Assembly (NCBI GenBank): GCA_019454045.1
Contig: SKCR01037614.1
Coordinates: 60,625-124,624, forward strand
Source of the DNA: Zanthoxylum bungeanum
Taxonomy: Eukaryota; Streptophyta; Magnoliopsida; Sapindales; Rutaceae
DNA: 64,000 nt
Reading direction: 5' to 3'
Below, piece by piece: positions 34,117 through 45,254 of this stretch; the first letter of the stretch is position 1; each line of letters starts with the position of its first letter. The notes under the pieces were generated by a model, which was not told the DNA's origin, ran no database searches, and saw only the letters and a list, made by a program, of their open reading frames with translations. A program made the position numbers and the translations under genes.

Positions 34117-36683
34117 ATATACATATTAGACATAGAACCGATGATATATAATGTAGTGCGCAATTACAACATAGTTTGTAATTGACATTGAGAAGCGTTA
34201 CTACTGGAAATATATTATCAAATTAAGCTTCTGGTCAAGATTTACTGACACGAGTCGGTTAGTAAAGTCCGTTGACACCAGTACATGTCGTATATCGGAC
34301 TTGGACTGATGGTTTATTCCAATGAACCAAGAGACTTGGGAGACTCGTATAGACGTGTAGGTATTTATTTGAGAAACACTAAATGACTCACCAAAGATTA
34401 CCTAATAGATGGTACACCAACGTCAATAGGATCTTCTTGGGTTGAGTAGCATAGAGATTCTTTGACTTGAGATAATAGATGGCAGTCAAGTCACCGATCT
34501 ATTAAGATCAGACCTCCGCCTGTTAGTTGGGTGTGGACTCATGTTCATGCAATCCTGTGTGTATCAAGATAGGATCTGTCATTCCTGTGCACAGGGAATA
34601 AATGTCTATTATATGATTAGCAATCTTTAAAATCCATGGCCGTGGTATACTTCAGAAGTAAGTTCCGAGTGTTATTTAGAAGATTGCTAATAGAGACGTC
34701 GACACGATTATACCTATAGAGATTTGACGTTTATATCCATATCTCTGGGATAATCCGGATACCTGTGATAGAGATATTATACGTATTCAATTACCTCAAC
34801 CTGTTTGATTCAACGAGTTTATCTGTGGTCATCATAATTTACGGGTGGGTGAATTATGGACACAGAATTAGATTTCGTGACAGATATGCCTGAATCTAGA
34901 GTCTCACTAATGAAATATACTCGTAGAGCACTAGGGCAACCATTATAAATAATACTGATTATTTACAACTCGTTTAATGGTTAAACAAAAATATATGCAA
35001 TCGGGACGTAACGGTCATTTCTGAATTAATGTGTATTTGTATTTAAGATTTGATATTATTAAATACACATTAATTAAATATCAATTTGTGATATTTAAAC
35101 TCATATCATTAATATATGTATTTGAGATATTTAATGTAAATATAATACATATATTTAAGATATTTATGTTTATTAATTAATTATTTAATTCTTAAATAAT
35201 TAAATTAATTAATAAAATAAATATCTTTAGTAATGATTTCATTAGGAAATGGCTTGATATTATTGGAACACATTTTTGGTTTGCTTTATTGAAGTTAAAT
35301 GTTAACTTTATTAAAGTAAAACTTGTTCCAATTATAATTGAACAAAAATAAAATAATTTGTTATTTTAATTTTGTGTAGAATTCGGCCATGATGGAAATT
35401 CTATAACAAAATTATTTTGTTTCATTTTCTAGGGTTAGACAAAATTTAATAAAATTTGACAAGTGAGTTGAGAGAGAATTGAAGAAAGAAAGGAAATTCA
35501 AAGCTAAAATTTTGGAATTTTTGTAAGTTTATTACATTTTTTTCTACTTAGAAAATGTTATATAATTCTTAACTTCAAATTGTGTTATTAAGTTTATTTC
35601 TACACTCTTTGAATTTGTAATTAAATTTGTTGGAAGCTTGTTTGAGGATGTTAAGCATGTATGATTAATTTATTTGCTCATTATTGTAATTAAGCTTAAT
35701 AAATTAATTATAAATTTAAAGTTTCCATTCTAGAGTTGATTAGCGATTCATAATTAATCTAGAATTGTTCTTGATTAATTTCATGATGGTGAGACTTGAT
35801 TGGTGTGGTAATTTGATGATTAAAGTGTTGAATTTTGTCAATTTAATGTAAATTGTGTAATGGGACTAATTTATGAAATTAGGGTTCTAAACCTATTCCA
35901 ATTTTGGGAATTTTCATATATATGATATAATTTGATGTATGTTAAATTTGGGATTGATTGGATTTGATCTTGATGTGTTTTGAACAAATTGGGCCAAATT
36001 GCAATTAATAAAAATACTGGGTAGTTTCGGTAATTCTGGAAAAGTTTCTGGATTATTTTACAATTTCTGATTTCATGTATTAGACATGTATAAATTATTT
36101 TGGGATTGATTTGGAATCAATTAAATATGTATTTAAATATTTAAGGACCAAAATGATTAAATTGTAAAACTTTGGGGTATCACGGCAATCAATAATAAAT
36201 TTGATTTTTCAGATTAAAATTCAGCTTTTATTTATTGAGTGATTAGAATAAATCGTTTTATTTTAATTGCCCAAGGAAAATATTTATTGGAAAATATTTT
36301 AGAGTGAAAATACGTGAAAACGGTGAAAAACGGCGTTATCGGGCAACAACTGCCCAAACAGTGAACTGGGCACTGTTCGGGCAGCCCACGAACTGTCCAA
36401 ATATTTTGGGGCTAACCTGGGCAGTCCTCATGTGCATTAGTCGGTCGATTCGGCCGGAAACGCGTTTTATGCTATTTTACGGAAAAATATTTTCGTAAAA
36501 GTTTCGCAGAGCTTTTAAATTATTTATGTCGTTATATGATATCGAATAAATATGTTTAGGTGAAATATGAATGAATTATTATATTGGATATTGAATAATT
36601 TATTCGCAAGTTTAAAATTTTTAAACCACGATTTCGCCTGAATCGCGCTCCTTCTGTTGTGCCTCCCTGTTTTGACCCAAACA

Positions 36684-36829
36684 GTGGGTATGGTAAATTT
36701 GCTCATAAGGTTTCAACTGCCTAGATGCATAGGCAATAACTTTACCATGTTGTATTAACACGCAACCTATAACTATTCTGGAGGCATCAAAAAACACCAC
36801 AAAACCAGCAGAACCCGATGGTAGGGCTA
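36684..36829 (-). pseudogene. G1 RNase H fragment
   Basis: The minus strand reads [17 protein letters not shown], then [20 protein letters not shown], the start of a gypsy RNase H with its first catalytic D (FFDAS). It is cut at both ends: Cop-B2 on the 5' side (GGCTA duplication at 36825-36829) and Cop-A2 on the 3' side at 36683. The frame is continuous with 55063-55239. Confidence 0.9.
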
Positions 36830-38785
36830 TGTTGGGTTTTCTAGGTCAAACCAAGATCAAATTAAGCAATGAAACATGTGAATACACCAAAGTAAGAATG
36901 CAGAAAATACTCACTTTGATCGGATTTTGGATGCGTTGAACACAAAAATTTTCCTCCTTGAGTTTCGGCCAAGCCCTTTGTTGTGCTCCTTGTGTTGATC
37001 TTCAAGCTCCAAGCTTTTAGTATTGATTCCAAGCTCAAGGATTGATTTCCCTATCACCTTTGAATGACTCCTTGGATGTGTTAGCATTCATGATTTTTGA
37101 ATCAAAAATCAAAGAGAATGGACCCTAGTTTCACGCCCAAATTGAGAGAAAATGAAGAAGGCCATTCGGCCATGGTGAGAAAAAAGAAAGATAGAAAAAG
37201 TGTGTTGTGTAATTTGATTTCAAAAAAAAATACCATTTACCAATTTTTCAAAAATTGGTACAAGTCATTATCACATCAAACTTTAATAATGCTTGTGCAA
37301 GAATCAAGCAACCATCAAATCCCATAGACTTCTATCAACATAAAGTTGATAAAGTTGACTAGGTGATGTGACATATGGACCCCACTTGATTCAAAATTCG
37401 AGTGGGCCCGCAACACATCCCAGGCTCGGGTTCGCTTATTCTGAATTAACGAATTTTCCGTTGCGACGTAATTAAATCAAATTTAATTAAATAATTATGC
37501 ATAGCAAAATTACTATTCAGTCGCTAGTGAATTAATTCTAATTAACTGGTTGGCCCGAATTAAAATCTAATTTTAATTCTGTGTCGAAATCTAATTTCGT
37601 TTAATATATCGAATATATTATTTTATCGATTAATTCCAAATTAATCATTCTCTCTCTCCAAATAGTATTTTATCCCAGATAAAATATCTCCGTAATTAAT
37701 CCTAGATTAATTTTATCTCTTATAATTAATCCCAGATTAATTATGTCCGAGTCATACGTCATCAGTGAATCTTCGGGAAGCGACCCATGAGATCCCTGGA
37801 TATGTTGGCAGTAAATCTGGTCGTCGGACTATCCGAACACGTATGTACCTAGTATTACGTTTTTACCAATTTACAAGACATGGTTGGCTTCTAGCAAAGC
37901 ACCGTGCCTACCCAATTCTCCAGAAATATTCTTAAAAGAATATATAATATGTATCAGGCGTAGTATACATAGTATTGCGTATTGCGATCCAGTATCGGAT
38001 GTCACATGCAAGGCATGAGGTTGGAATTGTGTCCGCCCCGTACGAAGCATATATCGGATATCTGGTAACCAGTCTCTATAAACGGATAATCATGACCTAG
38101 TCATATTATCCCGATGACTGCAGTACTAAAGAGTACTAGTTCCGTATCCTGCGTGATCATCATCTCCATATGACTGAAGTGATACTTCCATCTTGACATC
38201 ACACCCAATACAATACGATTCTCAGTATACCCAGAAGTGGCGTACACAGAACCTGTTAAAGCCCCGGACGACCAAAACCAAAGTATATTGATTGTCGCAA
38301 GTATTAGCAATGCAAGTCTCAGGTTAAGACCAAATACACCTACCCTGATTCGGACTTCCATAGACACATAGTCATACTACCAATGAAATTCTGAGGGGTC
38401 TATCCAAAGCGAAGCTGTTTCCGTACCATCGGCAAACACAACCTCCTATCACACTTGCATAAGTATCCAATACTTAAATATATGAGAACTATGCCGTTAT
38501 GCTCCCACAACGCGCACAAGTGCAATACTAGTCTATTTCGCATTATCGATGTCCAATCTCGATAATACTACGACTAGGGATGTTTTAATGATTAAACCTT
38601 AATGGATTAATATTGTCTCATATCTTATTAATCCGGAACTAATCATATGGACTTTTATCATTTATATATCCCGGTAATCCAATTACAAATGATAAAAGAG
38701 CAATTTCCTTTGTCACATAGTTAATTTGTACAACAACACCATGTTTTGTACAAATAGTGATGCTATGGGTCATAATTGTCCAACA
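36830..38785 (-). repeat. Cop-B2 3' LTR (1956 bp)
   Basis: Plus-strand ends TGTTGGGTTTTCTAGG and TTGTCCAACA. It contains a hairpin array at 37431-37743 and a sense-strand ORF at 38101-38367. It holds no independent gene. Confidence 0.93.
37431..37743 (-). repeat. hairpin array in the Cop-B2 3' LTR
   Basis: Same succession of short inverted repeats as 32759-33076, for example arms ATTTTATC around CCA, AATTAATC around CTA, CGAAAT around CTA and TAATTAAAT around CAA. Some arms carry changes. Confidence 0.8.
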
Positions 38786-38798
38786 ATCTCCTACTTGG
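38786..38798 (-). other. Cop-B2 polypurine tract
   Basis: Minus strand CCAAGTAGGAGAT directly before the 3' LTR, the usual copia form (compare CAAGTGGGAGAT). Confidence 0.8.
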
Positions 38799-40370
38799 CC
38801 TATAGCCAATCACTCAAGTGTCATACACTTGAACCATGTACTGGTCGCTCAAACTTCTGCTGAGAAACAACTTTCGTCAGCGGATTTGCAAGGGTATCAT
38901 CTGATGCGATTTATTCGATCATCACATCGCCACGATGTATGATCCGAACGAATCAGATGAATAGTTAAAGTATATACTTGGATCGTTGATGAGACCATTA
39001 ATTCTTTAGCCTGTGCTGTAGCCTAGCTTTTCTGCTAACAGAACTACTCCTAATCTAATTAGGAATTTTACATATCCAAAATTGCTTCTATTGCTGCCTC
39101 AGCTGCATCATTATTCCGCTTTTGTTGTTTATTCGGTAACAGTATCTTGCTTGGAAGATTTCCAGCTCATTGTTCCGTTATTCAAACTATATAGTACCCT
39201 TATTACGACTTACAGTCGTTATTGTCGGTTTGGAAACTTGCAACGGTGAACCCAGTCACTTCAAGTTCTCATTCTCCATAGCATAAGAAAGCATCTTTAG
39301 TTCATCTATGATACTTAAGGACATTCTTAACATCAATCCAGTGACTATCACTTGGATTGGCCTGATTGTGACTTCATATGCTCAAAGCATATGAGACACT
39401 AGGTCATGTACATATCTTTCAATGTACGAGTTCTCGGAGAGTGCCAACAACTTTTAGATCTATCCCAGTAGATCTTTATTCCTAGAATAAAAGTTGCCTC
39501 TCTCAAATATTCTACGGATAATTTTTCATGAAAGCAAAGCTTTCACCGTTTGTATTATGGGAATGTCATTTCCAAGAAATGATATATCATCATTATTTAG
39601 GACAATCACTGTCAGTACGCTCCCACTATACACAAGAATCATCTTTGTTTTGAATTAAATCATATACCATTATGATCTTATCAAAACGATAGTTCCAAGA
39701 ACGCAATGCTTGCTTAAATCCATAAATGGATCAAATTAACTTGCAAGCCTTGTTTGCATGTTTTGGTGACAAAACCGTCAGGATGTTGTAAACATTCTCC
39801 AAAAGGTTTTCGTTTAAGGAAAGCAGTTTTGACTTTCAGCTGCCATAATTCATAAATGAAACATACAGCATTAACATGCATTATCCAAATGGATTTAATC
39901 ATGGCAACAGGTAAAAGGTTTCGTCGTAATCGACACAATGTTGATAATGATACCTTTTCGCTACAAGCCTAGCTTTGTACGTTTGTATGTTGCCATCCAT
40001 GTTTGTCTTCCTTGAAGACTCATATAGTACCAATAGGCACAATGTCTTCCGGTACATCAACCAGTGTCTAAACTTGGTTGGTATACATGGAATCCATTTC
40101 GGACATCATGGCACTTTGCCATAATTTGGAGTCGATACCTTGTATCACTTCCTCATACGTAGTCGGTTCGTGTTCCTCAAAAAGATTGACATCTTTACGA
40201 GGTGGGATCAGAAACCCATACCTCCCAGGTTATTTTCTAACTCTCTCCGACTTGCGCGGTTCTTGTGTATTTGAAGATTGTGGTACAGTTTCATCATTGA
40301 TGAACTGTTTATGTTCCGTTAAGGAATCAGTGCCTGGAACAGTATTACTCTGATTTTCATCGAGTTTTAT
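38799..40370 (-). pseudogene. Cop-B2 reverse transcriptase / RNase H remnants
   Basis: The minus strand shows copia RT in broken frames. Around 40200-40080: EHEPTTYEEVIQGIDSKLWQ, then MDSMYTNQV and LVDVPEDIVPIG. Around 39940-39714: ELWQLKVKTAFLKRKPFGE (normally D-V-K-T-A-F-L-N-G) and PDGFVTK. Downstream pieces such as VLNNDDI near 39600 stand where Y-V-D-D is expected. The RNase H end (38799-39200) is too worn for secure motifs. Many stops. Confidence 0.8.
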
Positions 40371-41640
40371 TTTCCTCCCACTTACCACTGCATATAGGAA
40401 TTCCTCTTAGGAATACCGCATGGAGAGCAACAATTAAATTGTTCTCTTGTGAGTTGTATAAGTACTATACTTTGGTTACCCTAAGATAACCTACAAATTA
40501 GGCATTTATCCGATTTGGGTTCTAGTTTGGTATCATCCAAACATATGCCCAGCATTTCCAAATCTTCATGAATGAGAAAACCCGGTTTCTTTCCTGTTCA
40601 TATCTAATATGAAGTCTGTCAAACAGATTTTTATGGAACCTTATTCAAAATAAGTTTTGCACTGTTTAATGTGTATCCCTTGAAGGAAAATGGTAGCTCA
40701 GAACGACTCATAATTAACCTTACCTTGTCCAACGAAGTTCGGTTTCTCTGTTCGGACACACCCTCAAATTGAGTTGTTCCGAGAGGAGTCCTTTATGAAA
40801 GAATACTATACTCTTTCAAATATTCGAGAAACTTATTGTCTAACCGTGACGGTTTAATACTTTAGCCGGTCTGTCTGTCTACTTCGTGTTGAAACTCTAA
40901 AAGTTTATGACTTGTGTTTAATTAGATACACATAACCATGACGCGATGCCACATCCGTAAAGGTTACAAAGTATTCATATCCACCTCTAGCTTAGCTAGA
41001 TATGGGCCCACTTACGTCACTATGAACAAGGACTAACAGATCGGTGGCACTTGTACTTTTACCAAGTAAAAGGAATTTTAGGCACTTTGCCTAATAAACT
41101 AGATTCGTAGACATTATTTGATTAGAATCAAATCCGTCCTAGTACCAACTCTTCGAAAGTGTGGATATACGAATCTTGTTAATGTGTCCCAGACAACAAT
41201 GTCACAAATAAGTCTCATCTGATTAATTCAGTTTGAGCTATTTGTTTGTCATGTCATACGTTTGAGATTTATTTATATTCAAAATATAAACACTGTTATT
41301 CACATCTAATGTGTTTATCTCAATATCATCTTTATAAAATAAAACACTTAGTGTTCTAGAATATAAAGGTATACCCGCAACGGGTTAAACTTAGATATAG
41401 AGATAATGTTTCTAGTCAAACTAGGTACATTATAAAAGTTTCCTAATTTAGGTACATAGCCAATGGGTAGTTCCTAAACTTAGGATTCTACGGTTAAAAC
41501 AACGACTCTCGTCCCATTTCTGACTCGCATATAGATCTCATCTGAAGTCAGTATCCTGCTAATCAGCAGATTCTGCACATCAGTACATATTTATGTACCA
41601 CATCTAGTATCAAAAATCCAATTTTGAAACCAGTAGCGAA
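40371..41640 (-). pseudogene. Cop-B2 integrase and Gag-pre-integrase remnants
   Basis: Minus-strand pieces resemble the copia integrase C-terminal part and the region before it: FMKIWKCWAYVWMIPN near 40520-40570, LRGIPICSGKWEE near 40390-40420, and Gag-pre-integrase wording near 41200-41500, collinear with 28359-29280 in Cop-B1. No long open frame is left. Confidence 0.68.
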
Positions 41641-41887
41641 CATGTTTATGACAAACATACTTGAAGCCGGAGTCTTGCCCCTCTCACTTCCTTCATGTAT
41701 GCCTTGTCCATACGGCAGTCACGCTTCCAGTGACCCCGTTTGCCACAGTTTAGGCCGACATCTTGGGATATGTCATTTGTCTTCCTAGAAGACTGTGATG
41801 ATTTTGCCTTTGCCCCTTTTAGAAGCTCTGGCTCTACCTCCCTGAGCATAGCCATTAACTCTCAAGAGTTTACTCTTGGTTCATAAT
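41641..41887 (-). pseudogene. Cop-B2 gag C-terminal region with damaged CCHC knuckle
   Basis: The minus frame contains ELMAMLREVEPELLKGAKAK and then VGLNCGKRGHWKRDC. The first Cys of the knuckle C-x2-C-x4-H-x4-C is Gly, so zinc binding is lost. The rest of gag lies beyond the Athila-like insertion, from 50312 upward. A second copy of this segment, with the first Cys changed to Ser, is at 48031-48357. Confidence 0.85.
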
Positions 41888-42213
41888 TGATGAGTGGTAT
41901 TTATATCACTATTTTCCACTCATTTAACCTAATATTTTGTATAGTTTCTTGATTTTTGTGAATATTTTGATGTGTTTTGTGTTATTTTGTAGATAAATAA
42001 AGTTTCAGGACATTATGGAGGTAATTTGGAGCAAAACAGTAAAAATTGGCAAAAATGGCAATTTGGTAATTTGGCCGCGTCGCGACGCCAAGACCCTACG
42101 CATCGCGACGCCTAAAGTGAGCCGGTCATGCTAACGTGCGCCGAGGGATACATGTCAGAATCTGAGAAATTGGACTTGCTAACGTGCGCCGATCTTGCTA
42201 ACGTGCGCCGTGC

Positions 42214-42510
42214 CACGTGTCATCATCACAAAAGATCTGCTAAAATGCACCGGCTGCCACGTGTCGAAATCTCATTGGACCAAAGCAAGCGCGTGCCACG
42301 TGTCAATCTCTCATTGGACCGAATATTGGACAAATCACATGTTTCCACGTGTCGACCTCTCATTTGACCGATCCTAAGCGCGTGCCACGTGTCAACTTTT
42401 CATTGGACCGAAAGTTCAGTCAATCACCGTGTGCCACGTGTCGTCTTCTCATTGCACCAAATTCACCGCATGACACGTGTCATCACCAGATTCTGCCGAC
42501 AGAACACGTG
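42214..42510 (+). promoter_or_regulatory. eight CACGTG (G-box/ABRE) sites in the LTR
   Basis: CACGTG at 42214, 42258, 42297, 42346, 42386, 42435, 42474 and 42505, at intervals of 44, 39, 49, 40, 49, 39 and 31 bases. Most sit in the word GCCACGTGTC and are followed by TCTCATTGGACC-like spacers. CACGTGTC is the core of ABA-response elements and G-boxes bound by bZIP and bHLH factors. The TATA box lies 86 bases after the last site. In the other complete LTR (48358-50311), six of the eight are preserved. Confidence 0.85.
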
Positions 42511-42595
42511 TAGTCAACCCGCGTGGACCAACACCGCGTTCTGGCGTCGCGACGCCAAGACCCTACGCGTCGCGACGCCAGATTCCGAATCTGCC

Positions 42596-42602
42596 TATAA
42601 AT
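42596..42602 (+). promoter_or_regulatory. TATA box of the Athila-like LTR
   Basis: TATAAAT, downstream of the G-box cluster and the second GCGTCGCGACGC pair; the same box is at the matching place in the right LTR. Confidence 0.6.
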
Positions 42603-42867
42603 TCAGCTCCTCTTCACTTCACTTGGTGTGCTTTCCTTGGTATTTTTTCCCCGATTTCATAGGAAGCATCTAGTTTTGTAATATTAAAATTATGTATTTT
42701 TATTTTTAGTTTTTATTACAACTTTTTATTTATTTAATTTATGTTTTGTAGTTAAATTTCCGCTGGGGTAAAAGGTGAAACATTTAATATAATTATCTAG
42801 GTAAATCTCACTTAACTATAATTTATAAATTATAATTTAACCGGATTAATTAATGTCTGACTTTATT

Positions 42868-42990
42868 ACCGCCTATATGGTCGGTCTAAATATAAATTAC
42901 CTTACCGCATATATGGCTGGTCTTTATGTGATAGATAATTACCGCCTATATGGCTGGTGTAGTTGGACTAAATGGATTACCGCCTATATG
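42868..42990 (+). repeat. four imperfect copies of ACCGCCTATATGGCTGGT in LTR
   Basis: Near-identical words at about 42869, 42904, 42939 and 42978, separated by 16-21 bases of varied sequence. The same set occurs at the matching place in the right LTR (49336-49465). Confidence 0.75.
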
Positions 42991-43847
42991 GCTGGTTTTA
43001 AATGTTTAACATTATTATTCCTGAGAAAGCAGAACATAAAATAATTTATATATTGTAATAAGAGAGATTCGTAGATAAGAAATATTAAATATGGATCCTC
43101 TAACCCCAGCATTTTATTTTATTCTAGGGAAGTGATGAAACACAATATCCACACTTAATAATTGATTTTCTTTTTATGGGTAATTCTTTAGATTGTTTAT
43201 TGAGTCTTAAACTTAATGCTTCTTGTTAACTGGCCATTAATAAGATTGATTTGGTAAACTTAAAATGAACTAGACATAGGGATTTTAGGTTTCAGCCTTA
43301 GATTCAATAGCCCACGATCTTCCTTAAGGATAGATAACCCTTTAATAGATTTTCTTACAGGATAGACATATACCTGTCGGGCGGGGGTAGCCACAATTGG
43401 AACTTAATCTTAATGAATCCAGGTAATTTGGTTGACATAGACATATGGTTCAATTGGGTTATACTGGGTATTTACGTCTGACCATCAGAAGAGGCTTTTG
43501 CATATCATCGTGTTCCAGGTTAGCAATCTGAATTATTACACATAGATGAGAGAATCAATTCATCTTTATAATAATATTGTGTGGAGTCACGACCCTAGAT
43601 CCTTGAGTCTTTTCTTTTATTTTAATATTTTCTTTTGAGTCTATTTTTATTTTATTTTGCAAAACCACATTCAACCAACCAAAAGCAATCAATTCCCTTC
43701 TCCCTATAATTAGATACCTGTAAATAAATAGTATCAATATTTAATAACAACAGTAGGAATTAAGTCCTCGTGGGATCGATATTTTTATACTACTTGAATG
43801 ATACGTGCGCTTGCGTTATACGTGTGTGTTTAAGCCGGTCAAGTTTT

Positions 43848-43866
43848 TGGCGCCGTTGCCGGGGAC
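43848..43866 (+). other. Athila-like primer binding site
   Basis: TGGCGCCGTTGCCGGGGAC, the PBS form typical of plant Athila and related gypsy elements, six bases after the LTR end. Confidence 0.88.
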
Positions 43867-43976
43867 TTATTTTTCTTGAGTTATTAATTTTGAAGTTATC
43901 CAATTTACTTGTATCTAATTTTCTTTATTTTTATCTGTAATTTTTATTTCTTTCTTTTATTTCAGGTGGTTGAAAA

Positions 43977-45254
43977 ATGGAACACTACTGGGAGATTGAA
44001 AGATTACGAACTTTACAAGAAGATACACCCCACATTTGGGAGCAACAGTCCGGTTTTCTGAGGCCTGTTGTCTAGCCCAATGACTATCACTGGATGCCAG
44101 AACCAAGCAATACTACATTTGCTCAACAGAACGCAATGGGGAGATGTGACATATGTAATGGTAACCACCCGAGAGATCATTGCGAGTACAACTACAATCC
44201 AGGGTGGCAGAGCTATCAAAATCCTTCATGGTACAAAAAACCATCACATTTATCATATTATCCACCATCTACCTTCGATTTCCATCAACAATCAGAACCA
44301 TCAGAGGAAGATCATATGGTTGACATGCTTAAAGATTGGTTCAAAAAACAAGACGAAAAGTTGGATACAATGCTTGAAACATGCCAGAATCAATTTGAAA
44401 GTATTCAGAGACAATCAGAATTCATTCAGAGATTAACAGATCAGACGAGACAATTAACAGAAAACCAGAGCTACATACCTCATGGACCATTTTCAGATGA
44501 CACTGATGAAGCCTTCGAGTACCAATCATTTCACAATGACACTTCAACATAGGAGGAGGCTGAGCAATATCAACAACCAGAGGTATCAGTTCAGGAGCCC
44601 GAACCGGCAAAGTCTCGATTTGATTTTTATTCTGACTCTGACGATGATGAAACTGAGCTGTTGGTACCAACTGCATCAACACTTGAGGATGGAATTCTGT
44701 ATCCTCAAAATGAAGATCTTGGAGCATCCATTGCACAAATGTTTGAAGAAGATCTACCTGAGCCAATCATTTCACCCAGATCAGAGGATGAAGACCTAAA
44801 ATCTGACATTTCTTTACATCCTCAGGTTGACAATTTTGAAGCATGCATTTCACAGATGACAGATGAAGAATTGAATGCGGAAATCCTAAAATACATCTGT
44901 GAAGAAAAGGTGGAGCAAGAAACAGAGCAAATGGAGGAGCAAATGTCTGAACTTATTAAAGATCCAGAGCATTCAGAAGAAACATCACTGTTTTGGGGAG
45001 TACAAATCAAAGATATCACCCAGAAGCTTGACAGAATGGAACTTCCATTCCAAGTCAAGCACCATACGAGACCTCCTGATTTTCTTTCTTTCTTTTCAGG
45101 AACCACTGGAGCAACAAAGATAAAAAAGGTGACACAAGCACTGAATGGGATAAAATTCTTTTTGCCACTTTACCGTTGGAAAAGACTCTTCAAAAGCAAC
45201 GCTCATGGGATTGTCTTTAATCGGACATCCAAAACAACGCTGAAACCGCCTTGA
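43977..45254 (+). pseudogene. Athila-like gag-related ORF with two in-frame TAG stops
   Basis: One frame runs 1278 bases from the ATG at 43977 to a TGA at 45252, broken only by TAG at 44073 and TAG at 44550. It has a small Cys/His cluster near the N-terminus (CDICNGNHPRDHC), a glutamine-rich coiled-coil-like stretch (ESIQRQSEFIQRLTDQTRQL), then a long acidic region (SDSDDDETELLV; TDEELNAEILKYICEEK) ending with a basic patch (LYRWKRLFKSNAHG). The Cys/His cluster could bind RNA. I do not recognise a standard gag capsid domain, and no pol follows. It may be a reduced gag made by internal deletion. Confidence 0.6.

Larger units (their letters stand above)
26041..36683 (+). mobile_element. Ty1/copia element Cop-A2, 5' truncated, almost no internal region
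   Basis: Plus-strand copy made of a truncated 5' LTR (about 26041-27111), 563 internal bases (27112-27674), and a 3' LTR from 27675 to 36683 split by the Cop-B1 insertion (27849-34116). Without the insertion the 3' LTR is about 2.7 kb. The right end abuts G1 RNase H sequence (GTGGG would be the target duplication); the left partner is lost. The internal region has a copia polypurine tract but no PBS and no recognisable gag or pol. Confidence 0.8.
27675..36683 (+). repeat. Cop-A2 3' LTR, split by Cop-B1
   Basis: Begins TGTTAGGGTTGGTGCTTTG at 27675, breaks at 27848, resumes at 34122 after the insertion plus the ATATA duplication, and ends GACCCAAACA at 36683. The right part holds no gene. Confidence 0.85.
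41888..43841 (+). repeat. Athila-like 5' LTR (1954 bp)
   Basis: Starts TGATGAGTGGTATTTATATC and ends AAGCCGGTCA, followed by the PBS. It contains a G-box cluster (42214-42510), a TATA box (42596-42602), palindromes GCGTCGCGACGC (42077, 42544, 42567) and four copies of a CCGCCTATATGGCTGG-like word (42868-42990). Confidence 0.92.

Noticed and set aside
42868..42990. CCTATATGG words as CArG boxes (MADS-box sites)
   Set aside because: A CArG box needs six A/T between CC and GG; here there are only five (TATAT).
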